Source of the DNA: Clostridiaceae bacterium
GTDB lineage: Bacteria; Bacillota; Clostridia; Saccharofermentanales; DTU023
Direction: 5' to 3'
Assembly (NCBI GenBank): GCA_012728535.1
Contig: JAAYEX010000222.1
Span: 1-11,355 of the forward strand
Length of the DNA: 11,355 nt
Numbering within the stretch: position 1 is the stretch's first letter; the number at the start of each line of letters is the position of its first letter. The notes under the pieces were generated by a model. It did no database searches. It worked only from the letters and a program-made list of their open reading frames with translations, and was not told where the DNA came from. The position numbers were made by a program, and so were the translations under genes. Of the stretch, positions 1 through 7,738 are shown piece by piece.

Positions 1-1
1 A

Positions 2-883
2 GCAGAAGAACAAAAGGAACTGGTGCGTCAAACGGCAGTTCCGATCGTAGACCTGGTTATGGAAGGCCATGAAGTGGTCATAGCCCACGGTAATGGACCC
101 CAGGTCGGCATGATAAATCTTGCATTTGACAGTGGTGATACACCGGCTATGCCTTTTCCGGAATGTGGAGCGATGAGTCAGGGTTATATCGGTTATCACC
201 TGCAAAATGCTATCCGCGAAGAATTACGCTCGCGTGGTAGTGACAAGGCAGTTGCCACTATAGTTACCCAGGTTGAAGTTGACATTAATGATCCGGCCTT
301 TGAGAACCCTACTAAGCCGATCGGCAGCTTCTATTCTAAGGAAGAAGCAGACCGGATAGCTGTGGACAAAGGTTTTGAGATGAGAGAAGATGCAGGCCGC
401 GGCTATCGTCGTGTAGTGCCTTCTCCCAAACCGATTGACGTCATTGAAAGGGAGACCGTCAGGACTCTTATCCAAGCGGGCCAAATCGTCATCACAGTAG
501 GTGGCGGCGGTATTCCGGTTATCCGTGAAGGAAATAAGCTGGAAGGTGTTGCAGCAGTTATTGACAAGGACTTCGCCTCGGAGACCCTGGCTGATCTGAT
601 TGATGCGGACTTCCTGATTATTCTGACCGCCGTGGAAAAAGTGGCTTTGAATTTCGGTAAAGAAGATGAAAAGTGGTTGAGTCAGGTTTCTGTTGAGGAA
701 ATGGAACAGTATTGCGAAGAGGGGCATTTTGCACCCGGTTCAATGCTGCCCAAGGTAGAAGCTGCGATTGCTTTCGCTCGTTCCGGTCCAGGCAGAACAG
801 CCCTGATCACCTCCCTTGCACGCGCCAGCGACGGCATACGGGGTGAGACAGGCACAGCTATCAGCATGGCTCATACAGAGTAA
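2..883 (+). CDS. arcC: Carbamate kinase, 5' end cut by window edge
   Basis: Carbamate kinase transfers phosphate from carbamoyl phosphate to ADP, giving ATP plus carbamate (CO2 and ammonia). It is the energy-yielding last step of the arginine deiminase route and acts in the cytoplasm. The reading frame is open to the left edge (in-frame codons from base 2 read AEEQKELVRQTAV), so the GTG at 23 is internal and roughly the first 20 residues are missing. Visible family motifs, counting from the codon at 23, are HGNGPQVG near residues 22-29, AMSQGYIGY near 50-58, VPSPKPIDV near 132-140, the glycine-rich VGGGGIPV near 158-165, and the C-terminal PGSMLPKVEAAIAF. The aspartate in the usual TAVDKV stretch is glutamate here (TAVEKV), a mild change. 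A strong terminator follows. The neighbouring ornithine genes fit, because the arginine deiminase route also releases ornithine. Identity is secure; the missing N-terminus is outside the window. Confidence 0.96.
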   Translation, partial: AEEQKELVRQTAVPIVDLVMEGHEVVIAHGNGPQVGMINLAFDSGDTPAMPFPECGAMSQGYIGYHLQNAIREELRSRGSDKAVATIVTQVEVDINDPAFENPTKPIGSFYSKEEADRIAVDKGFEMREDAGRGYRRVVPSPKPIDVIERETVRTLIQAGQIVITVGGGGIPVIREGNKLEGVAAVIDKDFASETLADLIDADFLIILTAVEKVALNFGKEDEKWLSQVSVEEMEQYCEEGHFAPGSMLPKVEAAIAFARSGPGRTALITSLARASDGIRGETGTAISMAHTE

Positions 884-894
884 TATTCAGGCAT

Positions 895-925
895 AAACAG
901 CGCAGCTTATCTGCGCTGTTTCTTT
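895..925 (+). terminator. Intrinsic terminator after arcC
   Basis: A perfect 11-bp inverted repeat, AAACAGCGCAG (895-905) and CTGCGCTGTTT (911-921), encloses the 5-nt loop CTTAT and runs into TCTTTAT. It lies 11 nt after the arcC stop and 36 nt before the next start codon. The T-tract is interrupted by a C, so some read-through into ord is possible. No convincing promoter is visible between this hairpin and 962. Confidence 0.88.
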
Positions 926-961
926 ATAAAGGTAAAATAACAAGCTTAGAAGGAGTAAGAG

Positions 962-2335
962 ATGAAAACAATTAGAGTAGCCATCTGGGGCTTCGGAGCG
1001 ATGGGAAGCGGTATCGGCAATATGATCGCCGCTAAACAGGGAATCCAGGTTTCAGGTGTCTGTGACAAATGGGATAAGCTGGTCGGTCAGGAAATGTATG
1101 ACTATCTCGGAATTGACCGCGCAGGTCGACCGGAGGTTATCATTACTGCTGATGAAGCCGAGATTGTGGATCGCGATAAAACGGATATTGTTATTCTGGC
1201 AACCGATTCATTTGTTAAAGCTCAATTTGATAAAATAATGTTTTGTCTTGAGCGCAGTGTACCTGTCATTTCTACTGCAGAAGAAATGGCCTGGCCATGG
1301 GCTCAGAATAAAGAGCTGGCGGACAAGATTGACGCAGAGGCAAAAAAACGCGGCGTCGCTGTTCTCGGTACCGGCATCAATCCCGGTTTTGTCCTGGATT
1401 ATCTGATACTGGCCGCATCAGGCACCTGCGAAGATGTCAAATCTATTAAGGCCGCTCGTATTAACGACCTGGCTCCTTTTGGCAAAGCGGTTATGGAAGA
1501 GCAGGGCGTAGGTATCAGTGTAGAGGAATTTGATGAAAGAATAGCGGCTGATACTTTGGCCGGACATGTCGGTTTCCCCGAGTCAATTGAAATGATGGCG
1601 CGTGGTATGGGTGTTGACGTTGAAGATATAGAGCAAACCCGTGAACCGATCATTACCAATGTTGACCGCACTTCGGCCTATGGTTTTGCCGGCAAGGGCA
1701 CCTTGGCCGGGATTCGCCAGCAGGCCTATGCCCGTGATGAAAACGGCGAGGTCTTCTATCATTTAGATCATCCCCAGCAGATTTGTCCGGAAGATGAAGG
1801 TGTTCACACAGGTGACTATGTCACAATCCATGCTGACGGCTATGATATGAATCTTTCCATAGTTCCTGAAACACCCGGTGGTATCGGTACTATTTCTATG
1901 GTTGTGAATATGGTCCCACATGTATTGGGAGCTAAAGCAGGTTTGCGCACCATGTTGGACCTGCCGGTTCCCCGTGCAATTCTGGGAGATTATTCTGAAC
2001 AGATCGATCTCGACCCGGGACAATATGCAGAGCGCAAAAAGGGTGACTACGTTGTTGTCCAGCGCATCGTGCTGACCGAGGGGCAACGTGCTCCGCAGGT
2101 CCCTGAGGATACCTCCAAAGTACCTTTGATAGCACTATTCAAAGGATACCTGGAAGACGAGAGCGCAGTGCCCGGTGACGAAGTCAATGTAATCACGATG
2201 AGCGGCCGTAAAGACAAGGCTGTTCTGACTGCTCGCGACCCATCAGCTCAGCATACTTATGGACGTTTTGTACCTGAGTTAATGCAGGTGCACCGTCAAG
2301 TGCGTGATTTAGTTTTTGGAGGGGAAGAAGCATGA
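962..2335 (+). CDS. ord-ortA: 2,4-diaminopentanoate dehydrogenase fused to 2-amino-4-ketopentanoate thiolase alpha subunit (Ord-OrtA)
   Basis: This 457-residue protein joins two normally separate enzymes. Residues 1 to about 345 are Ord, the NAD(P)-dependent dehydrogenase that oxidises 2,4-diaminopentanoate to 2-amino-4-ketopentanoate and ammonia. They show an N-terminal Rossmann nucleotide loop GFGAMG (10-15), the family stretch GTGINPGFVLD (136-146), and an Ord-like end LPVPRAILGD (334-343). After a short linker (about 345-357), residues 358-457 match the small subunit OrtA of the CoA-dependent thiolase, with KKGDYVVVQRIVL (359-371), RAPQVPEDT (376-384), GDEV (405-408) and FVPELMQV (436-443). 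Stand-alone Ord is about 340-350 residues and OrtA about 100, so the total equals the sum. The start ATG has AAGGAG (950-955) six bases upstream. The gene overlaps ortB by ATGA. No in-frame ATG, GTG or TTG occurs between codons 333 and 369, so OrtA cannot readily be started separately. The fold resembles DapB or homoserine dehydrogenases, but context and the OrtA tail decide the call. Confidence 0.93.
   Translation: MKTIRVAIWGFGAMGSGIGNMIAAKQGIQVSGVCDKWDKLVGQEMYDYLGIDRAGRPEVIITADEAEIVDRDKTDIVILATDSFVKAQFDKIMFCLERSVPVISTAEEMAWPWAQNKELADKIDAEAKKRGVAVLGTGINPGFVLDYLILAASGTCEDVKSIKAARINDLAPFGKAVMEEQGVGISVEEFDERIAADTLAGHVGFPESIEMMARGMGVDVEDIEQTREPIITNVDRTSAYGFAGKGTLAGIRQQAYARDENGEVFYHLDHPQQICPEDEGVHTGDYVTIHADGYDMNLSIVPETPGGIGTISMVVNMVPHVLGAKAGLRTMLDLPVPRAILGDYSEQIDLDPGQYAERKKGDYVVVQRIVLTEGQRAPQVPEDTSKVPLIALFKGYLEDESAVPGDEVNVITMSGRKDKAVLTARDPSAQHTYGRFVPELMQVHRQVRDLVFGGEEA
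2033..2332 (+). other. OrtA domain within the Ord-OrtA fusion
   Basis: This marks the segment coding residues 358-457 of the fusion, equivalent to a complete OrtA (alpha subunit of 2-amino-4-ketopentanoate thiolase). In characterised clusters ortA is a separate gene between ord and ortB. Here that slot holds no separate gene, and the domain follows the Ord part in frame without a stop. An ATG at 2024 lies in another frame and has no good ribosome binding site, so it does not offer an independent OrtA start. Confidence 0.88.
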
Positions 2336-3741
2336 AATCAATGTCGTATGAAGCTGTAATGGCTAGAAAAAATGAAATAATGCAAAGCTCGGTCGGGCTT
2401 GACTATAGTATCTACGAATCCGGAGGAGTCTCCTTCGATTATGAGCGTCTCATGGACGATGTTGATCTGACATTGGACGAGGTCCTTGAAATCCAGTTGG
2501 AAATGGGTGTCGGCAACACTCCTTTGCGCGAACTGAAGAATGTAACTGCCCTGGCCCGCAAGTTGGCAGCTGAGGGAAAGGGTGCCCGCATTATGGTAAA
2601 AGATGAGGCAAACAACCTTTCCGGCAGCTTTAAAGCACGGCGTGCCGCTATCTCAGTCTGGGATGCGAAACGCAAAGGATATAAGGGCGTTATAGCCGCT
2701 ACTTCCGGTAACTATGGTGCAGCAGTAGCCGCCCTGGCTAACAGATTGGGACTCAAGGCTCTGATTATTCAGGAAAGCTATGATAGCAAAATGATCGGTC
2801 AGCCCGAGATTCTGGAAAAGCAGCGTGCCTGTGAGGCCTATGGTGCTGAAGTTATGCAGTTGACAGTTGGTCCGGAACTCTTTTATGAGCATCTGCGCTT
2901 ATTGGAAGAGACAGGATATTACAACGCATCACTTTATACACCATATGCCATAGCCGGTGTTGAAACCCTTGGCTATGAAATCGCCCAACAGTGTCGCGAA
3001 CAGTTTGGTGCCGAACCTACAGTAGTCGTGGCTACCAACGCCGGTGGCGGCAACCTGACAGGTACGGCGCGCGGCTTGCTTAAGGCCGGACTCAAAAACA
3101 CCAAAGTTTATGCAGCCAGTGTTGACCTGAGTGGTCTGTCAATGGCCTCAGATCGGGATTTCAACAAGAAATCTTTTACAACCGGACATACCGGTTTCGG
3201 TGTTCCCTACGCAACCTATCCTGATAGAAGTGATGTGCCTCGCAATGCTGCACGTCCCATGCGCTATATCGATCGTTATCTGGTAGTAAAAGAAGGAGAA
3301 GTTTTCTACACTACCGAAATGCTGGCAGCTCTGGAAGGAATGGAGAGAGGCCCTGCAGGTAACACCTCACTGGCAGCCGCCTTCGCTTTGGCGCAGACAA
3401 TGGCTGAAGATGAAATCATAGTGGTTCAGGAAACCGAATACACCGGTGCCGGCAAGCATCCGATGGCCCAGCTTAGCTTCGCCGAAGAGCAGGGTATCCA
3501 GTTAATAGTCGGCAACAGTGATGACGAGATTCCAGGTAAAAATATCATTATGCCCGACCATCCTTCAAGAATTAAGGTTCGCGATCTGGATATGGGACGC
3601 TTGCACAAATCAACCTTGCGTCACCTGATTCCGGAAGAAGGTGAGATCAGCGACAGTGATATGGAGTATATTGCGGCAGAAATCAAATCAACAGTCGAAG
3701 ACGCTGCACGTCTGATAAAGGAGATGAGGGAGGAAGTTTAA
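2332..3741 (+). CDS. ortB: 2-amino-4-ketopentanoate thiolase, beta subunit (PLP-dependent)
   Basis: OrtB is the pyridoxal-phosphate catalytic subunit that, with OrtA, cleaves 2-amino-4-ketopentanoate with CoA into acetyl-CoA and D-alanine. The 469-residue protein has the fold-type-II (threonine synthase/tryptophan synthase beta) layout: GSFKARRA with the presumed Schiff-base lysine K101, the loop TSGNYGAA (124-131), and the glycine-rich phosphate-binding loop TNAGGGN (235-241). Length is normal for OrtB, and the N-terminal ~60 residues before the VGNTPL stretch are typical. ATG at 2332 overlaps the preceding stop (ATGA) and is preceded by GGAGGGG (2318-2324) seven bases upstream. A second in-frame ATG at 2341 is less well spaced. 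Threonine synthase is the main alternative by fold, but the position between the Ord-OrtA fusion and oraS makes OrtB far more likely. Its partner subunit is covalently attached to the preceding enzyme. Confidence 0.94.
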   Translation: MKSMSYEAVMARKNEIMQSSVGLDYSIYESGGVSFDYERLMDDVDLTLDEVLEIQLEMGVGNTPLRELKNVTALARKLAAEGKGARIMVKDEANNLSGSFKARRAAISVWDAKRKGYKGVIAATSGNYGAAVAALANRLGLKALIIQESYDSKMIGQPEILEKQRACEAYGAEVMQLTVGPELFYEHLRLLEETGYYNASLYTPYAIAGVETLGYEIAQQCREQFGAEPTVVVATNAGGGNLTGTARGLLKAGLKNTKVYAASVDLSGLSMASDRDFNKKSFTTGHTGFGVPYATYPDRSDVPRNAARPMRYIDRYLVVKEGEVFYTTEMLAALEGMERGPAGNTSLAAAFALAQTMAEDEIIVVQETEYTGAGKHPMAQLSFAEEQGIQLIVGNSDDEIPGKNIIMPDHPSRIKVRDLDMGRLHKSTLRHLIPEEGEISDSDMEYIAAEIKSTVEDAARLIKEMREEV

Positions 3742-4127
3742 TGGATAAGCAAGAAGACAGAGTTCAGCTTAGCCAGGATTTTTCCGAACGCAGGAAACAT
3801 CTGGAAAATTTGAACGATCAGGAATTATATGATTATTTTTGGGAGCTAGCCGGAAAGGTTGTTGAGCCCATGCTTGAAGCAGGCAAAGTATATACAACAC
3901 CCTCGGTTGAACGCAGTGTGCTTTTGCGCATGGGCTTTGACAGCATTGAAGCCGGCGCGATTGTCGATGGCGTCATTTCTCATAACTTATTAGGAAGAGG
4001 TGCCGGCCACGTGGTTTGGCGCTTATCGCAAAAACTGGACAAGAGCGTACTGGAAACAGGTGAAGCTTTGGCCAGAGGAGAGTTTTGGGATGAAGTCCCG
4101 GGTCTCTTTGGGGAGGTGGCATCATGA
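3741..4127 (+). CDS. oraS: D-ornithine 4,5-aminomutase, small subunit
   Basis: OraS is the small subunit of the adenosylcobalamin- and PLP-dependent mutase that moves the terminal amino group of D-ornithine from C5 to C4, making 2,4-diaminopentanoate. The 128-residue, mostly helical protein matches the family in length (about 120) and in the stretches LYDYFWELAGKVVEPML (29-45), TTPSVERSVLLRMGF (52-66), EAGAIVDG (70-77) and GRGAGHVVWRL (86-96). The start codon overlaps the ortB stop by one base (TAATG), with GGGAGG (3728-3733) seven bases upstream. The stop overlaps the oraE start by four bases. Both arrangements imply translational coupling, as expected for subunits of one enzyme. It has no visible cofactor-binding motif of its own, which is normal for this subunit. 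Confidence 0.95.
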   Translation: MDKQEDRVQLSQDFSERRKHLENLNDQELYDYFWELAGKVVEPMLEAGKVYTTPSVERSVLLRMGFDSIEAGAIVDGVISHNLLGRGAGHVVWRLSQKLDKSVLETGEALARGEFWDEVPGLFGEVAS

Positions 4128-6346
4128 CTTTAAAGCCATTAGAAGCTGAAAAACGCATGGATGTTCGTGACATCCTGGAAGGACTTGAGAACTACAAGTC
4201 TCCGGTTCGTCCCTGGCACTGGCGTGAAGAAAGAGATGTCGAACACAAGCACGGAGAGTTTAGCTTTTACGAAGCATCAAAACCTCTGAAGCAATCAGTA
4301 CCGCTGCCCGGAAGCCGTGGTTTCGGCTATATCGACCCACAGCCTGACTGTGTTATTACTACCGAAATTGCGTCGGGCCGCTTTGAAGATGATGTTCGCC
4401 GCATGCGCATGGCTGCCTGGAACGGCGCAGACCATATTATGGTAATCAGGACTGCCGGCCAGTCACACATTGATTCATTGTTGGAAGGAACAACTCAGGG
4501 AATCGGCGGAATTCCTGTAACCCGCAAACAGTGCCGGGCTACGAGACGTGCCCTTGACCTGATAGAAGAAGAAGTCGGCCGTCCGATCAATTTCCACTCC
4601 TATGTTTCCGGAGTGGCCGGGCCGGATATCGCTGTTATGTTCCATGAAGAGGGCGTCTCGGGCGTCCACCAGGATCCGCAGTATAACGTACTTTATCGCA
4701 ATATCAATATGTTGCGCAGCTTTATTGACGCCTGCGAAAGCAAGGCGATTATCGCCGACGGCGGCATGTTGCAGATTGACGGTGCTCATAACGCTAACGC
4801 CACAGCCATGGAAGCATGGAAAGTTATGCCGGAGCTGATTGTTCAGCACGCTATTAACACTGCTTTCTCACTTGGCTGCGGTATAAAGGCGGAAAACATC
4901 GCACTTTCAACCGTGCCTCCGACCGCACCGCCTGCACCCTGCATGCGCCTTGACTTGCCTTATGCAGTGGCCTTGCGTGACTTTTTCAAAGACTTTAAAA
5001 TGCGTGCCCAGCAGAACACCAAGTTCATGGAATCGGAAACCAGAGAAGCAACAGTAACACATACTCTGAACATGGTGATCTCACGACTGACATCTGTTGA
5101 CGTTCAGTCGACCATAACTCCGGACGAAGGCCGTAACGTGCCCTGGCATTATTTCAATATCAATGCTACCAACACAGCACGCCAGGCTCTGAACGGTATG
5201 GACGGCATGCGTCAGATGGTTAAGATCGACCGTGAAGGACCATTGGGAGATCGTGTCCGCGAGCTGAAAGAGCGTGCTGTTCTTTTCCTGGAAGAGATCC
5301 TGCATGTCGGTGGCTACTTTGAGGCGGTCGAGCAAGGTTTCTTTGTGGACAATGCTGAGTATCCTGAACGAAAGGGAGACGGTATCGCCCGCGAAGTTGA
5401 AGGCGGAATCGGTGCCAATGCACTCTACCTGCGTGATGATGACTACTTTGCTCCTGTCAGCGTCCATTACGGCAACAACACTTTACCCGAAGGTGTAAGT
5501 CATGCGACCGACATCATCGGCGGCGATACTTTCGAAGATCCGTCCAAGGTGAAGTTTATTGATGAGCTGGACGAAACCGACAATGTCAATGTCCGTCTGG
5601 AAGAAAAGAAACTCTACTATGACAACACGGATATTGTGCGTCCGGAAGTTGAATTCATGGCTGACGGCTTCATAGTTGTCACCCTGCAGCTGCCCTGTGA
5701 AAAGCGCTATGCAGAAGTTGCAGCACTCGAGATCGGGAACAAACTGAACCTTTCCGAATGTGAGGTTATCCATTCCCAGGTTATGCATCCGTCTGAAGGC
5801 ACCTACATAGAAATGAAGGGCAAGATTGACTTTGATATCAACCTGAATGAACTGGAAATGCCTGAAGTTCAGGAGAACTTGTCCGAGAAGGAGATCCGCG
5901 ACGCTATCCATGCTGAGCCCATGACCATAGTTGCAGGCACAGTCGGTGAAGATGAGCATTCAGTCGGTCTTAAAGAAACCCTGGATATCAAGCACGGCGG
6001 AATTGAAGGCTTCGGGATTAAGTACCATTACCTGGGCACATCTGTTCCTGTGGAAAAACTGGTCGACGCTGCTATCGAGACAAATGCTGACGCCATACTG
6101 GCCTCAACAATAATCTCTCACAACAATATCCATTACGACAACATGAGAAAGCTTGCTGATGTTTGTGTGGAAAAGGGAGTGCGTGACAAGTTGATACTGG
6201 TTGCAGGCGGCACACAGGTTAACTGCGAACTGGCAGTAGAGGCGGGCATGGATGTCGGATTCGGCCGTGGCAGCAAGGGTATAGATGTTGCCAGCTTCCT
6301 GGTCGAGCGCCGGCGTGAAATGCAGGAGGAGGGAATCCTCGATTAA
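4124..6346 (+). CDS. oraE: D-ornithine 4,5-aminomutase, large catalytic subunit (B12 and PLP)
   Basis: OraE carries the active site of the mutase. The 740-residue protein has an N-terminal TIM-barrel region and a C-terminal cobalamin-binding Rossmann domain from about residue 598. The base-off/His-on motif DxHxxG is present as DEHSVG (610-615), with H612 as the lower axial ligand of cobalt. K623 in DIKHG lies exactly 11 residues later, the same spacing as the axial histidine and PLP-anchoring lysine that I recall for the C. sticklandii enzyme (H618 and K629). Further on, ILASTIIS (658-665) and VAGGTQVN (693-700) fill the places of the usual SxL and GG cobalamin contacts. Lysine 5,6-aminomutase is related, but it splits these domains between subunits differently and the neighbours here are ornithine genes. 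The start overlaps oraS (ATGA), with GGAGG (4112-4116) seven bases upstream. Nothing appears broken. Confidence 0.97.
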   Translation: MTLKPLEAEKRMDVRDILEGLENYKSPVRPWHWREERDVEHKHGEFSFYEASKPLKQSVPLPGSRGFGYIDPQPDCVITTEIASGRFEDDVRRMRMAAWNGADHIMVIRTAGQSHIDSLLEGTTQGIGGIPVTRKQCRATRRALDLIEEEVGRPINFHSYVSGVAGPDIAVMFHEEGVSGVHQDPQYNVLYRNINMLRSFIDACESKAIIADGGMLQIDGAHNANATAMEAWKVMPELIVQHAINTAFSLGCGIKAENIALSTVPPTAPPAPCMRLDLPYAVALRDFFKDFKMRAQQNTKFMESETREATVTHTLNMVISRLTSVDVQSTITPDEGRNVPWHYFNINATNTARQALNGMDGMRQMVKIDREGPLGDRVRELKERAVLFLEEILHVGGYFEAVEQGFFVDNAEYPERKGDGIAREVEGGIGANALYLRDDDYFAPVSVHYGNNTLPEGVSHATDIIGGDTFEDPSKVKFIDELDETDNVNVRLEEKKLYYDNTDIVRPEVEFMADGFIVVTLQLPCEKRYAEVAALEIGNKLNLSECEVIHSQVMHPSEGTYIEMKGKIDFDINLNELEMPEVQENLSEKEIRDAIHAEPMTIVAGTVGEDEHSVGLKETLDIKHGGIEGFGIKYHYLGTSVPVEKLVDAAIETNADAILASTIISHNNIHYDNMRKLADVCVEKGVRDKLILVAGGTQVNCELAVEAGMDVGFGRGSKGIDVASFLVERRREMQEEGILD
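6325..6333 (+). promoter_or_regulatory. Distant ribosome binding site of the GlmL-like gene
   Basis: The only purine-rich Shine-Dalgarno sequence before the start at 6350, GGAGGAGGG, ends 16 bases upstream, further away than for every other gene in the operon (about 6-9). A small hairpin, GAGG (6329-6332) with CCTC (6337-6340), could fold part of it away. The oraE stop ends three bases before the start and lies in the same frame, so an upstream start is excluded. Initiation probably relies on ribosomes finishing oraE. Confidence 0.5.
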
Positions 6347-6349
6347 ACG

Positions 6350-7729
6350 ATGAAGAACTTAGAGATTGATTTATTAGTTGCCGAGATAGGCAGCACGACA
6401 ACAGTCCTAAACGCCTTTGACGGCTTGGAAAACGGGGAAGACCCCGTTTTCCTTGCTCAGGCAAACAGCGCAACATCGGTTCAGTGCGGAGACGTCAGGC
6501 AGGGACTGGATGAGGCTAAAGCTGCGCTGGCAGAGAAGCTGAGGACAGATAATATTACTGCACGCAACTATTTTGCCACCAGCTCTGCAGCCGGCGGTCT
6601 GTCCATGACTGTCCATGGGCTGGTTAAGGATATGACGGTAAGGGCTGCACGAGAGGCGGCCTTAGGATCCGGAGCTGTCCTTCGCCTGGTTACAGCCGGT
6701 AAGCTGCGTCGCTCAGATCTGGAGCAAATCCGGGCAATAGATCCTCGCATCATCATGGTGGCCGGCGGAGTCGACTTCGGTGAGCGTGATACTGCAATTT
6801 TTAATTTTACAAAGCTTGCAGAACAGCTGACTGATACTCCCTTTCTCTATGCCGGTAACTGTGAAAACCAACATGAGATCCAGTTGATTGCAGATGAGAG
6901 CAATGTTGAAGTGCATCTGAGCGAAAATGTCTATCCGGAAATTGACCGGCTCAACATCGAACCTGCCCGTGCTATTATTCAGGCTATTTTCGAGGAGCAC
7001 ATTATTGAAGCGCCTGGCATGGCACATATCTATGATCAGGTAAGCGGCAAAATAATGCCCACTCCCGGAGCTGTGATGGCGATGGCGGAGCTGCTCTATG
7101 CAGACCTGGGCGATTTGCTGGTAATTGATGTTGGCGGTGCAACAACTGATGTACATTCAGTTACTCCGGGAAGCGACGCCATGCAGCAGATTTCCGTAGC
7201 ACCGGAACCCTTCGCCAAACGGACAGTAGAGGGTGATCTTGGTGTTTTCATCAATCGACATCTGGTGTTTGAAGAGATGCCGGAGAGATTACGGCGGCAG
7301 CTAAGCCCTGCTGCGGTGGCTGCTCTGGATACTTTGACGGAACAGCCGCAGACAGAGGCCGACTGGGAACTGCTGGAAGCTTTGACCGAGACTTGTCTGT
7401 CAACAGCACTGGAGCGTCACGCCGGTCGTATTTTTGAATCTTATTCACCACAGGGCCGGGAGAAGATGGTCAAGGGCAAGGATCTCACCCAGGTTTCCAC
7501 GATCATACTGACCGGAGGCGCTCTCACGAATCTGCAAAAGCCGGATCTGATGCTGCGGCGCGTTCTGGCTGCTGCGTCAGCGGATAAGCTTTATCCCGGC
7601 GCGGATGCCCGTGTTATCATTGACCGTGACTACATTATGGCTTCTTTGGGCGTAATGGCCAGCCGTTATCCCGCAGGAGCCCTGAAGATTATTCGAAACT
7701 CTGCTGATTTAAAAATCAGCCCGGAATAG
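6350..7729 (+). CDS. GlmL/MutL-family ATPase, probable reactivase of ornithine aminomutase
   Basis: This 459-residue protein belongs to the GlmL/MutL family of actin-like (ASKHA) ATPases found beside B12-dependent glutamate and ornithine mutases. By analogy with other mutase-associated ATPases it is thought to exchange inactivated cobalamin; for the ornithine pathway this is an inference. It is not the DNA-repair MutL. Nucleotide-binding motifs are visible: phosphate-1 EIGSTTT (12-18, with glutamate in place of the common aspartate), AGGVDFGERD (138-147), phosphate-2 LLVIDVGGATTDVHSV (256-271), and a C-terminal TGGALTNL (388-395). The gene starts three bases after oraE and ends nine bases before orr, the place where ornithine clusters carry such a gene. 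The ribosome binding site is far from the start, and a strong stem-loop lies at 6427-6452 within the gene. Both would lower its expression compared with OraS/OraE, which fits a helper needed in small amounts. Confidence 0.88.
   Translation: MKNLEIDLLVAEIGSTTTVLNAFDGLENGEDPVFLAQANSATSVQCGDVRQGLDEAKAALAEKLRTDNITARNYFATSSAAGGLSMTVHGLVKDMTVRAAREAALGSGAVLRLVTAGKLRRSDLEQIRAIDPRIIMVAGGVDFGERDTAIFNFTKLAEQLTDTPFLYAGNCENQHEIQLIADESNVEVHLSENVYPEIDRLNIEPARAIIQAIFEEHIIEAPGMAHIYDQVSGKIMPTPGAVMAMAELLYADLGDLLVIDVGGATTDVHSVTPGSDAMQQISVAPEPFAKRTVEGDLGVFINRHLVFEEMPERLRRQLSPAAVAALDTLTEQPQTEADWELLEALTETCLSTALERHAGRIFESYSPQGREKMVKGKDLTQVSTIILTGGALTNLQKPDLMLRRVLAAASADKLYPGADARVIIDRDYIMASLGVMASRYPAGALKIIRNSADLKISPE
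6427..6452 (+). other. Perfect stem-loop inside the GlmL-like gene
   Basis: GGAAAACGGGG (6427-6437) and CCCCGTTTTCC (6442-6452) form a perfect 11-bp stem with loop AAGA. It lies about 77 bases after the start codon and encodes residues in the variable stretch LENGEDPVF. No T-tract follows, so it is not a classical terminator. It could be an RNA-processing, pausing or polarity element, or have no function. Confidence 0.6.
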
Positions 7730-7738
7730 GGGGAAACT

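Noticed and set aside
2024..2050. ATG at 2024 as the start of a separate ortA
   Set aside because: It is out of frame with the OrtA sequence and lacks a suitable ribosome binding site. It would need an indel in the nearby A-run, for which there is no evidence here, though reads should be checked.
2332..3741. Threonine synthase instead of OrtB
   Set aside because: The shared PLP fold explains the resemblance. Length, the position between the Ord-OrtA fusion and oraS, and the lack of threonine genes favour OrtB.
4594..4616. 7-bp inverted repeat CCACTCC/GGAGTGG in oraE
   Set aside because: It is short, within conserved coding sequence, has a 9-nt loop and no supporting signal; it is likely chance.
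5483..5959. Minus-strand open frame of 158 codons opposite oraE
   Set aside because: It is fully antisense to a highly conserved gene, has no ribosome binding site or recognisable protein features, and is a by-product of oraE codon usage. The same applies to the minus-strand frame at 224-727 opposite arcC.
4124..6346. Lysine 5,6-aminomutase instead of OraE
   Set aside because: The barrel and cobalamin domains are in one 740-residue chain paired with an OraS-type small subunit and an orr gene, as in ornithine aminomutase.
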